Shown piece by piece: positions 49,245 to 63,500 of a stretch of 64,000 bases of DNA. Below the pieces are notes generated by a model. That model had not been told where the DNA came from. It did no database searches and saw only the letters and a program-made list of their open reading frames with translations. This stretch comes from Tetragonia tetragonoides (Eukaryota > Streptophyta > Magnoliopsida > Caryophyllales > Aizoaceae), in contig CM076147.1 of NCBI GenBank assembly GCA_038025085.1, positions 11,900,501 to 11,964,500 of the forward strand, given 5' to 3'. The translations under genes and the position numbers were made by a program. Position 1 is the stretch's first letter. Every line of letters starts with the position of its first letter.

Positions 49245-50295
49245 ATTTTAAAAGTACAAACAAGCTTCAACTCAAGCGTTTGAATGGATTTACGCGTTTT
49301 AAAAGGTCATACGAGTAGGGTGAAAGAGATTTGAGTTCTTTTGTGTTGTATATTATAAGAAAGCATCCAAATACTTTATTTTCATTCATTTGAGTGAGAA
49401 ACTACACCAAGGAAATTTACAAGTACAAACAAGCTTCAACTCATGCTTTTGAATGCATTTTCGCGTTTTAAAAGCTCTTACGAGTAAGGTGAAAGAGATT
49501 TGAGTTCTTTTGTGTTGAATAATGAGAGAAAGCATCCAAATACTTTGTTTGCATTCATTTGAATGTAAAACTACACCAAGGATGTTTACAAGTATAAACA
49601 AGCTTAAACTCAAGCTTTTGAATACATTTACGTGTTTTAAAAACTTTTACGAGTGGGGTGAAAGAGATTTGAGTTCTTTTGTGTTGTATATTAAGAGAAA
49701 GCATCCCAATACTTTGTTTGCATTCATTTGAGTGTGAAAGTAGACCTAGGATATTTACAAGTACAAACAAGCTTCAACTCAAGCTTTTGAATGCATTTAC
49801 GCGTTTTAAAAGCTCATACGAGTAGGGTGAAAGAGATTTGAGTTCTTTTGTGTTGTATAATAAGAGAAAGCATCCAAATACTTTATTTGCATTCATTTGA
49901 ATGTAAAACTACACCAAGGATGTTTACAAGTATAAACAAGCTTAAACTCAAGCTTTTGAATGCATTTACGCGTTTTAACAGCTCTTACGAATAGGGTGGT
50001 AGAGATTGAGTTCCTTTGTGTTGTATATTAAGAGAAAGCACCCAAATATTTTGTTTGCATTAATTTGAGTATGAAACTACACCAAGAATGTTTTCAAGTA
50101 CAAACAAGCTACAACTCAAGCTTTAGAATTCATTTACGCATTTTAAAAGCTCATACGAGTAGGGTGAAAGAGATTTGAGTTCTTTTCCGTTGTATATTAT
50201 AAGAAAGCATCCAAATACTTTGTTTTCATTCATTTGAGTGAGAAACTACACCTAGGATGTTTACAAGTACAAACAAGCTTCAACTCATGCTTTTG
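49245..50295 (+). repeat. Array block S, copy 1 (about 1.05 kb, offset 2138 bp)
   Basis: Matches 51383-52433. Shared private features are 'gcgtttgaatggattt', 'aaaaggtcatacg', 'aaggaaatttac', 'gttgaataatgag' and 'gagtggggtg'. Confidence 0.82.
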
Positions 50296-51382
50296 AATGC
50301 ATTTTCGCGTTTTAAAAGTTCTTATAAGTAGGGTGAAAGAGATTTGAGTTATTTTGTGTTGTATATTAAGAGAAAGCACCCAAATGTTTTGTTTGCATTT
50401 ATTTGAGTGTGAAACTACACCTAGGATGTTTACAAGTACAAACAAGCTTCAACTCATGCTTTTGAATACATTTACGCGTTTTAAAAGTTCTTATAAGTAG
50501 GGTGAAAGAGATTTGAGTTCTTTTGTGTTGTATATTAAGAGAATGCACCCAAATATTTTGTTTGCATTCATTTGAGTATGAAACTACGAGTAGGGTGAAA
50601 GAGATTTGAGTAGGGTGAAAGAGATTTGAGTTCTTTTGTGTTGTATAATAAGAGAAAGCATCCAAATACTTTGTTTGCATTCATTTGAATGTAAAACTAC
50701 ACCAAGGATGTTTACAAGTATAAACAAGCTTAAACTCAAACTTTGGAATGCATTTACGCGTTTTAACAGCTCTTACGACTAGGGTGGTAGAGATTGAGTT
50801 CTTTTGTGTTGTATATTAAGAGAAAGCACCCAAATATTTTGTTTGCATTCATTTGAGTATGAAACAACAGCAAGAATGTTTTAAAGTACAAACAAGCTAC
50901 AATTCACGCTTTCGAATTCATTTACGCATTTTAAAAGCTCATACGAGTAGGGTGAAAGAGATTTGAGTTCTTTTGTGTTGTATATTATAAGAAAGCATCC
51001 AATTACTTTGTTTTTATTCATTTGAGTATGAAACTACACCTAGGATGTTTACAAGTATAAACAAGCTTCAACTCATGCTTTTGAATGCATTTTCGCGTTT
51101 TAAAAGCTCATACGAGTAGGGTGAAAGAGATTTGAGTTCTTTTGTGTTGTATAATAAGTGAAAGCATCCAAATACTTTGTTTGCATTCATTTGAATGTCT
51201 AACTACACCAAGGATTTTTACAAGTATAAACAAGCTTAAACTCAATCTTTTGAATGCATTTACGCGTTTTAACAGCTCTTACGAATAGGGTGGTAGAGAT
51301 TGAGTTCTTTTGTGTTGTATATTAAGAGAAAGCACCCAAATATTTTGTTTGCATTCAATTGAGTATGAAACTACACCAAGAA

Positions 51383-52433
51383 TGTTTTAAAGAACAAACA
51401 AGCTTCAACTCAAGCGTTTGAATGGATTTACGCGTTTTAAAAGGTCATACGAGTAGAGTGAAAGAGATTTGAGTTCTTTTGTGTTGTATATTATAAGAAA
51501 GCATCCAAATACTTTGTTTTCATTCATTTGAGTGAGAAACTACACCAAGGAAATTTACAAGTACAAACAAGCTTCAACTCATGCTTTTGAATGCATTTTC
51601 GCGTTTTAAAAGCTCTTACGAGTAAGGTGAAAGAGATTTGAGTTCTTTTGTGTTGAATAATGAGAGAAAGCATCCAAATACTTTCTTTGCATTCATTTGA
51701 ATGTAAAACTACACCAAGGATGTTTACAAGTATAAACAAGCTCAAACTCAAGCTTTTGAATACATTTACGTGTTTTAAAAGCTTTTACGAGTGGGGTGAA
51801 AGAGATTTGAGTTCTTTTGTGTTGTATATTAAGAGAAAGCATCCCAATACTTTGTTTGCATTCATTTGAGTGTGAAACTAGACCTAGGTTATTTACAAGT
51901 ACAAACAAGCTTCAACTCAAGCTTTTGAATGCATTTACGCGTTTTAAAAGCTCATACGAGTAGGGTGAAAGAGATTTGAGTTCTTTTGTGTTGTATAATA
52001 AGAGAAAGCATCCAAATACTTTGTTTGCATTCATTTGAATGTAAAACTACACCAAGGATGTTTACAAGTATAAACAAGCTTAAACTCAAGCTTTTGAATG
52101 CATTTACGCGTTTTAACAGCTCTTACGAATAGGGTGGTAGAGATTGAGTTCCTTTGTGTTGTATATTAAGAGAAAGCACCCAAATATTTTGTTTGCATTC
52201 ATTTGAGTATGAAACTACACCAAGAATGTTTTAAAGAACAAACAAGTTACAACTCAAGCTTTAGAATTCATTTACGCATTTTAAAAGCTCATACGAGTAG
52301 GGTGAAAGAGATTTGAGTTCTTTTCTGTTGTATATTATATGAAAGCATCCAAATACTTTGTTTTCATTCATTTGAGTGTGAAACTACACCTAGGATGTTT
52401 ACAAGTATAAACAAGCTTCAACTCATGCTTTTG
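51383..52433 (+). repeat. Array block S, copy 2
   Basis: Second copy of 49245-50295, with a few substitutions. It abuts sequence at 52560-53280 that matches 50704-51424 at an offset of 1856 bp (about 11 monomers). Confidence 0.82.
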
Positions 52434-55400
52434 AATGCATTTTCGCGTTTTAAAAGCTCTTACGAGTAAGGTGAAAGAGATTTGAGTTCTTTTATGTTGT
52501 ATAATATGAGAAAGCATCCAAATACTTTGTTTGCATTCATTTGAATGTAAAACTACACCAAGGATGTTTACAAGTATAAACAAGCTTACACTCAAACGTT
52601 TGAATGCATTTACGCGTTTTAACAGCTCTTACGACTAGGGTGGTAGAGATTGAGTTCTTTTGTGTTGTATATTAAGAGAAAGCACCCAAATATTTTGTTT
52701 GCATTCATTTGAGTATGAAACTACAGCAAGAATGTTTTAAAGTAGAAACAAGCTACAATTCAAGCTTTCGAATTCATTTACGCATTTTAAAAGCTCATAC
52801 GAGTAGGGTGAAAGAGATTTGAGTTCTTTTGTGTTGTATATTATAAGAAAGCATCCAAATACTTTGTCTTTATTCATTTGAGTATGAAACTACACCTAGG
52901 ATGTTTACAAGTATAAACAAGCTTCAACTCATGCTTTTGAATGCATTTTCGCGTTTTAAAAGCTCATACGAGTAGGGTGAAAGAGATTTGAGTTCTTTTG
53001 TGTTGTATAATAAGTGAAAGCATCCAAATACTTTGTTTGCATTCATTTGAATGTCTAACTACACCAAGGATTTTTACATGTATAAACAAGCTTAAACTCA
53101 ATCTTTTGAATGCATTTACGCGTTTTAACAGCTCTTACGAATAGGGTGGTAGAGATTGAGTTCTTTTGTGTTGTATATTAAGAGAAAGCACCCAAATATT
53201 TTGTTTGCATTCATTTGAGTATGAAACTACACCAAGAATGTTTTAAAGAACAAACAAGCTACAACTCAAGCTTTAGAATTCATTTACGCATTTTAAAAGC
53301 TCATACGAGTAGGGTGAAAGAGATTTGAGTTCTTTTGTGTTGTATATTAAGAGAAAGTATCAAAATACTTTGTTTGCATCCATTTGAAAGTGAAATAACA
53401 CGAGGAATGTTCACAAGTACTAACAAACTTGAACTCAAGCTTTTAAATGTATTTATGCGTTTTAACAGCTCTTACGGCTAGGGTGGTAGAATTTGAGTTG
53501 TTTTGCATTGTATATTAAGAGAAAGCACCCAATTGTTTTGTTTTGATTCATTTGAGTATGAAACTACACCAAGAATTTTTTAAAGTACAAACAAGCTTCA
53601 ACTCAAGCTTTTGAGTGCATTAACACGTTTTATAAGCTCTAACGAGTAGGGTGAAAGAGATTTGAGTTTGATTGTGTTGTATATTAAGAGAAAGCATCGA
53701 AATACTTTGTTTGCATTCATTTGAGTGTGAAACTACACCTAGGGTGTTCACAAGTACAAACAAGCTTCAACTCAAGCTTTTGAATGCATTTACGCATTTT
53801 AACAGCTCTTACGACTAGGGTGATAGAAATTGAGTTCTGTTGTGTTGTATATTAAGAGAAAGTATCAAAATACTTTGTTTGCATTCATTTGAATGTGAAA
53901 TAACACTAGGAATGTTTACAAGTACAAACAAACTTGAACTCAAGCTTTTAAATGTATTTATGCGTTTTAACAGCTCTTACGGCTAGGGTGATAGAATTTG
54001 AGTTCTTTTGCTTTGTATATTAAGAGAAAGCACCCAATTGTTTTGTTTGCATTCATTTAAGTTTGAAACTACACCAAGAACATTTTAAAGTACAAACAAG
54101 CTTCAACTCAGGCTTTTGAATTCATTTACGCGTTTTAAAAGCTCGTACGAGTAGGGCGAAAGAGATTTGAGTTGTTTTGTGTTGTATATTAAGAGTAAGC
54201 ATCCAAATACTTTGGTTGCATTCATTTGAGTGTGAAACTACACCTAGGATGTTTACAAGTACAAACAAGCTTCAACTCAAGCTTTTGAATACATTTACGC
54301 GTTTTTAAAGGTCTTACAAGTAGGGTGAAAGAGATTTGAGTTCTTTTGTGTTGTATATTAAGAGAAAGCATCCAAATACTTTGTTTGCAATCATTTGAGT
54401 GTGAAACTACCCCTAGGATATTTACAAGTACAAACAAGCTTCAACTCACGCTTTTGAATGAAGTTACGCGTTTTAAAAGCTCTTACCAGTAGGTTGAAAG
54501 GTATTTGAGTTATTTTGTGTTGTATATTAAAAGAAAGCATCCAACTACTTTGTTTGCAATCATTTGAGTGTGAAACTACCCCTAGGATGTTTAAAAGTAC
54601 AAACAAGCTTGAACTCAAGCTTTTGAATACATTTACGCATTTTAAAAGCTCGTACGAGTAGGGTGAAAGAGATTTGAGTTCTTTTGTGTTGTATATTAAG
54701 AGAAAGCACCCAAATGTTTTGTTTGCATTCTTTTGAGTATGAAACTACACCAAGATTGTTTTGAAGTACAAACAATCTTCAACTCAAGCTTTCGAATGCA
54801 TTTACGCATTTTAAAAGCTCATACGAGTAGGGTGAAAGAGATTTGAGTTCTTTTGTGTTGTATATTAAGAGAAAAGCATCCAAATACTTTGGTTGCATTC
54901 ATTTGAGTGTGAAACTACACCTAGGATGTTTACAAGTACAAACAAGCTTCAACTCAAGCTTTTGAATGCATTTACGCATTTTAAAAGCTCTTACGAGTAG
55001 GGTGAAAGAGATTTGAGTTCTTTTGTGTTGTATATTAAGAGAAAGCATCCAACTACTTTGTTTGCAATCATTTGAGTGTGAAACTACCCCTAGGATATTT
55101 ACAAGTACAAACAAGCTTCAACTCAAGCTTTTGAATGCAGTCACGCGTTTTAAAAGCTCTTACTAGTAGGGTGAAAGAGATTTGAGTTCTTTTGTGTTGT
55201 ATATTAAGAGAAAGCATCCAAATACTTTGTTTGCATTCATTTGAGTGAAAATACACCTAGGATGTTTACAAGTACAAACTTCAACTCAAGCTTTTGAATG
55301 CCTTTACGTGTTTTAAAAGCTCATACGAGTAGGGTGAAAGAGATTTGAGTTCTTTTGTGTTGTATATTAAGAGAAAGCACCCAAATGTTTTGTTTGCATT

Positions 55401-56880
55401 CTTTTGAGTATGAAACTACACTAAGAATGTTTCAAAGTACAAACAAGCTTCAAATCAAGCTTTCGAATGCATTTACGCATTTTAAAAGCTCATACGAGTA
55501 GGGTGAAAGAGATTTGAGTTCTTTTGTGTTGTATATTAAGAGAAAGTATCCAAATACTTTGTTTGCATTCATTTGAATGTGAAACTACACCTAGGATGTT
55601 TACAAGTGCAAACAAGTTTCAACTCAAGCTTTTGAATGCATTTACGCGTTTGAAAAGCTCTTATGAGTAGGGTGAAAGAGATTCGAGTTCTTTTGTGTTG
55701 TATATTAAGAGAAATCATCCAAATACTTTGTTTGCATTCATTCGAGTCTGAAACTACACCTAGGATGTTTACAATTACAAACAAGCTTCAACTTAAGCTT
55801 TTGAATGCATTTACGCATTTTAACAGCTCTTACGACTAGGGTGATAGAAATTGAGTTCTTTTGTGTTGTATATTACGAGAAAGCACCCAAATGGAGAGCA
55901 TCAAAAAACTTTGTTTGCATTCATTTGAGTGTGAAACTACACCAAGGATGTTTACAAGTACAAACAAGCTTCAACTCAAGCGTTTGAATGCATTTACGTG
56001 TTTTAACAGCTCTTACGACTAGGGTGATAGAGATTCAGTTGTTTTGTGTTGTATATTAAGAGAAAGCACCCAAATGTTTTGTTTGCATTTATTTGAGTAT
56101 GAAACTACACCAAGAATTTTTTAAACTACAAACAAGCTACAACTCAAGCTTTTGAATGCATTTACGCGTTTTAATAGCTCATACGAGTAGGGTGAATGAG
56201 ATTTGAGTTCTTTTGTGTTTTATATTAAGAGAAAGCATCCAAATACTTTGTTTGCAATCATTTGAGTGAAACTACCCCTAGGATATTTACAAGTACAAAC
56301 ATGCTTCAACTCAAACTTTTGAATGCAGTTACGCGTTTTAAAAGCTCATACTAGTAGGGTGAAAGGTATTTGAGTTATTTTGTGTTGTATATTAAAAGAA
56401 AGCATCCAAATACTTTGTTTGCATTCATTTGAGTGTCAAAATACACCTAGGATGTTTACAAGTACAAACAAGCTTCAACTCAAGCTTTTGAATGCATTTA
56501 CGCGTTTTAAAAGCTCATACGACTAGGGTGAAAGAGATTTGAGTTCTTTTGTGTTGTATATTAAGAGAAAGCACTCAAATGTTTTGTTTGCATTCTTTTG
56601 AGTGTGAAACTACACCAAGAATGTTTTAAAGTACAAACAAGCTTCAACTCAAGCTTTCGATTGCATTTACGCATTTTAAAAGCTCATACGAGTAGTGTGA
56701 AAGAGATTTGAGTTCTTTTGTGTTGTATATTAAGAGAAAGTATCAAAATACTAGGAATGTTCACAAGTACAAACAAACTTGAACTCAAGCTTTTAAATGT
56801 ATTTATGCGTTTTAACAGCTCTTACGGCTAGGGTGATAGAATTTTAGTTCTTTTGCATTGTATATTAAGAGAAAGCACCC

Positions 56881-57554
56881 AATTGTTTTGTTTGCATTCA
56901 TTTGAGTATGAAACTACACCAAGAGTTTTTTAAAGTACAAACAAGCTTCAACTCAAGCTTTTGAATGCATTTACACGTTTTATAAGCTCTAACGAGCAGG
57001 GTGAAAGAGATTTGAGTTTGATTGTGTTGTATATTAAGAGAAAACATCGAAATACTTTGTTTGCATTCATTTGAGTGTGAAACTACACCTACGATGTTCA
57101 CAAGTACAAACAAGCTTCAACTCAAGCTTTTGAATGCATTTACGCATTTTAACAGCTCTTACGACTAGGGTGATAGAGATTGTGTTCTTTTGTGTTGTAT
57201 ATTAAGAGAAAGCACCCAATTGTTTTGTTTGCATTCATTTGAGTATGAAACTACACCAAGAATTTTTTAAAGTACAAACAAGCTTCAACTCAAGCTTTTG
57301 AATGCATTTACACGTTTTATAAGCTCTAACGAGCAGGGTGAAAGAGATTTGAGTTTGATTGTGTTGTATATTAAGAGAAAACATCGAAATACTTTGTTTG
57401 CATTCATTTGAGTGTGAAACTACACCTACGATGTTCACAAGTACAAACAAGCTTCAACTCAAGCTTTTGAATGCATTTACGCATTTTAACAGCTCTTACG
57501 ACTAGGGTGATAGAAATTGAGTTCTTTTATGTTGTATATTAATAGAAAGTATCA
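56881..57554 (+). repeat. Two-monomer (337-bp) tandem duplication
   Basis: 56881-57217 and 57218-57554 are nearly identical (I noted a/g at 56926 against 57263 and a few changes toward the end). Both share 'ctctaacgagcagggtg' and 'gagtttgattgtg'. A more diverged relative with the same dimer wording lies at about 53528-53860. Confidence 0.88.
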
Positions 57555-60500
57555 AAATACATTGTTTGCATTCAATTGAATGTGAAATAACACTAGGAAT
57601 GTTTACAAGTACAAACAAACTTGAACTCAAGCTTTTAAATGTATTTATGCGTTTTAACAGCTCTTACGGCTAGGATGATAGAATTTGAGTTCCTTTGGAT
57701 TGTATATTAAGAGAAAGCACCCAATTGTTTTGTTTGCATTCATTTGAGTTTGAAACTACACCAAAAATATTTTAAAGTACAAACAAGCTTCAACTCAGGC
57801 TTTTGAATGCATTTACGCTTTTTAAAAGCTCGTCCGAGTAGGGCGAACGAGATTTGAGTTGTTTTGTGTTGTATATTAAGAGTAAGCATCCAAATACTTT
57901 GGTTGCATTCATTTGAGTGTGAAACTACACCTAGGATGTTTACAAGTACAAACAAGCTTCAACTCAAACTTTTGAATACATTTACACGTTTTAAAAGCTC
58001 TTACAAGTAGGGTGAAAGAAATTTGAGTTCTTTTGTGTTGTATATTAATAGAAAGCATCCAAATACTTTGTTTGCAATCATTTGAGTGTGAAACTACCCC
58101 TAGGATATTTACAAGTACAATAAAGCTTCAACTCAAGCTTTTGAATGCAGTTACGCTTTTTAAAAGCTCTTACTAGTAGGGTGAAAGGTATTTGAGTTAT
58201 TTTGTGTTGTATAAAAAAAGAAAGCATCCAAATACTTTGTTTGCATTCATTTGAGTGTGAAAATACACCTAGGATGTTTAAAAGTACAAACAAGCTTCAA
58301 CTCAAGCTTTTGGATGCATTTACGCGTTTTAAAAGCTCGTACAAGTAGGGTGAAAGAGATTTGAGTTCTTTTGTGTTGCATATTATGAGAAAGCATCCAA
58401 ATACTTTGGTTGCATTCATTTGAGTGTGAAACTGGACCTAGGATGTTTACAAGTACAAACAAGCTTCAACTCAAGCTTTTGAATGCATTTACGCGTTTTA
58501 AAAGCTCTTACGAGTAGGGTGAAAGAGATTTGAGTTCTTTTGTATTCTATTTTAAGAGAAAGCATCCAAATACTTTGTTTGCATTAATTTGAGTTTAAAA
58601 CTACACCAAGGAAGCTTACAAGTACAAACAAGCTTCAACTCAAGCTTTTGAATGCATTTACGCGTTTTAACAGCTCTTACGACTAGGGTGATAGAGATTG
58701 AGTTCTTTTGTGTTGCATATTAAGAGAAAGCACTCAAATATTTTGTTTGCATTATTTTCAGAATGAAACTACGCCAAGAATGTTTTAAAATACAAACAAG
58801 CTTCAACTCAAGCTTTTGAAATCATTTACGCGTTTTAAAAGCTCATACGAGTAGGGTGAAAGAGATTTGAGTTTTTTGTGTTGTATATTCAGAGAAAGCA
58901 TCCATATACTTTGTTTGCATTCATTTGAGTGTGAAACTACACCTAGGATGTTTACAAGTACAAACAAGCTTCAACTTAATCTTTTGAATGCATTTACACG
59001 TTTGAAAAGCTCTTACGAGTAGGGTGAATGAGATTTGAGTTTTTTTGTGTTGCATATTAAGAAAAAGCATCCAAATACTTTGTTTGCATTCATTTGAGTG
59101 TGAAAATACACCTAGGATGTTTACAAGTACAAACAAGCTTTAACTCAATCTTTTGAATGCATTTACGCGTTTCAATAGCTCATACGAATAGGGTGAAAGA
59201 GATTTGAGTTCTTTTGTGTTGTATATTAAGAGAAAGCACCCAAATGTTTTGTTTGCATTCTTTTGAGTATGAAACTACACTAAGAATGTTTTAAAGTACA
59301 AACAAGCTTCAACTCAAGCTTTCGAATGCATTTACGCATTTTAAAAGCTCATACGAGTAGGGTGAAAGAGATTTGAGTTCTTTTGTGTTGTATATTAAGA
59401 GAAAGTATCCAAATACTTTGTTTGCATTCATTTGAGTGAAAATACACCTAGGATATTTACAAGTACAAACAAACTTCAACTCAAGCTTTTGAATGCATTT
59501 ACGCGTTTAAAAAGCTCTTACGAGTAGGGTGAAAGAGATTTGAGTTCTTTTGTGTTGTATATTAAGAGAAAGCATCCAAATACTTTGTTTGCAATCATTT
59601 GAGTGTGAAACTACCCCTAGGATATTTACAAGTACAAGCAAGCTTCAACTCAAGCTTTTGAATGCAGTCACCCGTTTTAAAAGCTCTTACTAGTAGGGTG
59701 AAAGAGATTTGAGTTCTTTTGTGTTGTATATTAAGAGAAAGCATCCAAATACTTTGTTTGCATTCATTTGAGTGAAAAATACACCTAGGATGTTTACAAG
59801 TACAAACAAACTTCAACACAAGCTTTTGAATGCATTTACGCGTTTTAAAAGCTCATACGAATAGGGTGAAAGAGATTTGAGTTCTTTTGTGTTGTTTATT
59901 AAGAGAAAGCACCCAAATGTTTTGTTTGCATTATTTTGAGTATGAAACTACACTAAGAATGTTTTGAAGTACAAACAAGCTTCAACTCAAGCTTTCGAAT
60001 GCATTTACGCATTTTAAAAGCTCATAGGAGTAGGGTGAAAGAGATTTGAGTTCTTCTGCGTTGTATAATAAGAGAAAGCATTCAAACACTTTGGTTGCAT
60101 TCATTTGTGTGTGAAACTACACCAAAGATGTTTACAAGAACAAACAAGCTTCAACTCAAGCTTTTGAATGCATTTACGCGTTTTAAAAGCTCTTAAGGCC
60201 AGGGTGATAGAATTTGAGTTCTTTTGCGTTGTATATTAAGTGAAAGCACCCAATTGTTTTGTTTGCATTCATTTGAGTTTGAAACTACACCAAGAATATT
60301 TTAAAGTATAAACAAGCTTCAACTCAGCCTTTTGAATGCATTTACGCGTTTTAAAAGCTCGTACGAGTAGGGTGAAAGAGATTTGAGTTCTTTTGTGTTG
60401 TATAATAAGAGAAAGCATCCAAATACTTTGGTTGCATTCATTTGTGTGTGAAACTACACCAAGGATGTTTACAAGTACAAACAAGCTTCACCTCAAGCTT

Positions 60501-63500
60501 TTGAATGCATTTACGCGTTTTAAAAGCTCTTACGAGAAGGGTGAAAGAGATTTGAGTTCTTTTGTGTTGTATATTAAGAGAAAGCATCCAAATACTTTGT
60601 TTGCATTAATTTGAGTTTAAAACTACACCAAGGATGTTTACAAGTACAAATAAGCTTCAACTCAAGATTTTGGAATGCATTTACGCGTTTTAACAGCTCT
60701 TACGACTAGGGTGATAGAGATTGAGTTCTTTTGTGTTGCATATTAAGAGAAAGCACCCAAATGTTTTGTTTGCATTCTTTTGAGAATGAAACTACACCAA
60801 GAATGTTTTAAAGTACAAACAAGCTTCAACTCAAGCTTTTAAAAGCGTTTACGCGTTTTAAAAACTCTTACGAGTAGGTTAAAAGAGATTTGAGTTTTTT
60901 GTGTTGTATATTCAGAGAAAGCACCCAAATACTTTGTTTGCATTCATTTGAGTGTGAAACTACAGCTACAATGTTTACAAGTACAAACAAGCTTCAACTC
61001 AAGCTTTTGAATGCATTTACGCTTTTTAATAGCTCATACGAGTAGGGTGAAAGAGATTTGAGTTCTTTTGTGTTGTATATTAAGAGAAAGCACACAAATG
61101 TTTTGTTTGCATTCTTTTGAGTATGAAACTACACCAAGAATGTTTTGAAGTACAAACAAGCTTCAACTCAAGCTTTCGAATGCATTTACGCATTTTAAAA
61201 GCTCAAACGAGTAGAGTGAAAGAGATTTAGGTTCTTTTGTATTGTATATTAAGAGAAAGCATCCAAATACTTTGGTTGCATTCATTTGAGTGTGAAACTA
61301 CACCTAGGATATTTGCAAGTACAAACAAGGTTCAACTCAAGCTTTTCAATGCATTTACGCGTTTTAAAAGCTCTTACGAGTAGGGTGAAAGAGATTTGAG
61401 TTCTTTTGTGTTGTAAATTAAGAGAAAGCATCCAAATACTTTGTTTGCATTAATTTGAGTGTGAAACTACACCAAGGATGTTTACAAGTACAAACAAGCT
61501 TCAACTCAAGCTTTTGAATGCATTTACGCGTTTTAACAGCTGTTACGACTAGGGTGATAGAGATTGAGTTCTTTTGTGTTGTATATTAAGAGAAAGCACC
61601 CAAATGTTTTGTTTGCATTCTTTTGAGAATGAAACTACACCAAGAATGTATTAAAGTACAATTAAGCTTCAACTCAAACTTTTGAAAGCTTTTTCGCGTT
61701 TTAAAAGCCCATACTAGTAGGGTGAAAGAGATTTCAGTTTTTTGTGTTGTATATTAAGAGAAAGCATCCAAATACATTGTTTCCATTCATTTGAGTGTGA
61801 AACTACACCTAGGATGTTTACAAGTACAAACAAGCTTCAACTTAAGCTTTTGAATGCATTTATGCGTTTGAAAAGCTCTTACAAGTAGCGTGAATGAGAT
61901 TTGAGTTTTTTTGTGTTGTATTTTAAGATAAAGCATCCAAATACGTTGTTTGCATTCATTTGAGTATGAAACTATACCTAGGATGTTTACAAGTACAAAC
62001 AAACTTCAACTTAAGTTTTTGAATGCATTTACGCGTTTTAACAACTCTTACGAATAGGGTGATAGAAATTGAGTTCTTTTGCGTTGTATATTAAGAGAAA
62101 ATATCCAAATACTTTGTTTGCATTCGATTAAGTGTGAGAAAACAGCAGGGATGTTTACAAGTACAAACAAGCTTCAACTCAAGCTTTTGAATGCATTTAC
62201 GCGTTTTAACAGCTCTTACGACTAGGGTGATAGAAATTGAGTTCTTTTGTGTTGTATATTAAGAGATAGTATCCAAATACATTGTTTGTATTCATTTAAG
62301 TGTGAAAAAATACCTAGGATGTTTACAAGTACAATCAAGCTTCAACTCAAGCTATTGAATGCATTTACGCGTTTTAACAGCTCTTACGACTAGGGTGATA
62401 GAGTTTGAGTTCTTTTTGTGTTGTATATTAAGAGAAAGCACCCAAATATTTTGTCTGCATTCATTTGAGTATGAAACTAAACAAAGAATATTTTAAACTA
62501 CAAACAAGCTTCAACCCAGTCTTTTGAATTCATTTACGCGTTTTGAAAGCTCATACGAGTAGGATGAAAGAGATTTTAGTTCTTTTGTGTTGTATATTAA
62601 GAGAAAGCATCCAAATACTTTGTTTGCATTCATTTGAGTGTGAAACCACAACCAGGATGTTTACAAATACAAACAAGTTTCAACTCAAGCTTTTGAATGC
62701 ATTTAGGCATTTTAAAAGCTCTTACGAGTAGGGTGAAAGATATTTGAGTTCTTTTTGTGCTGTATATTAACAGAAAGTTTCGAAATACTTTGTTTACATT
62801 CATTTGAGTGTGAAACTACACCTAGCACACTTACAAGTACAAACAAGCTTCAACTGAAGCTTTTGAATGCATTTACGCGTTTTAAAAGCTCTTACGAGTA
62901 GGGTGAAAAAGATTTGAGTTCTTTTGTGTTGTATATTAAGAGAGAGCATCAAAATACTTTGTTTGCATTCATTTGAGTGTGAAACTACACCTAGGATGTT
63001 CACAAGTACAAACAAGCTTCAACTCAAACTTTTGAATGCATTTACGCGTTTTAAAAGCTCTTACGAGTAGGGTGAAAGATATTTGAGTTCTTTTGTGTTG
63101 TATATTAAGAGAAAGTTTCGAAATACTTTTTTTGCATTCATTTGAGTCTGAAACTACACCTAGGATACTTACAAGTACAAACAAGCTTCAACTCAAGCTT
63201 TTGAATGCATTTACGCGTTTTAACAGCTCTTACTTCTAGGGTGATAGAGATTGAGTTCTATTGTGTTGTATATTAAGAGAAAGCACGCAAATGTTTTATT
63301 TTCATTCATTTGAGTATGAAACTACACCAAGAATGTTTTAAAGTACAAAGAACCTACAACTCAAGCTTCTGAATACATTTACGCGTTTTAAAAGCAAATA
63401 CGAGTAGGGTGAAGGAGATTTGAGTTGTTTTGTGTTGTATATTATGGGAAAGCATCAAAATACTTTGTTTGCATTCATTTGAGTGTGAAACTACACCAAG

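Noticed and set aside
18959..63184. Dozens of 60-124-codon open frames inside the satellite on both strands
   Set aside because: They recur with the 169-bp period, shift frame each monomer because 169 is not divisible by three, and have no start context, introns or family similarity. They reflect monomer composition.
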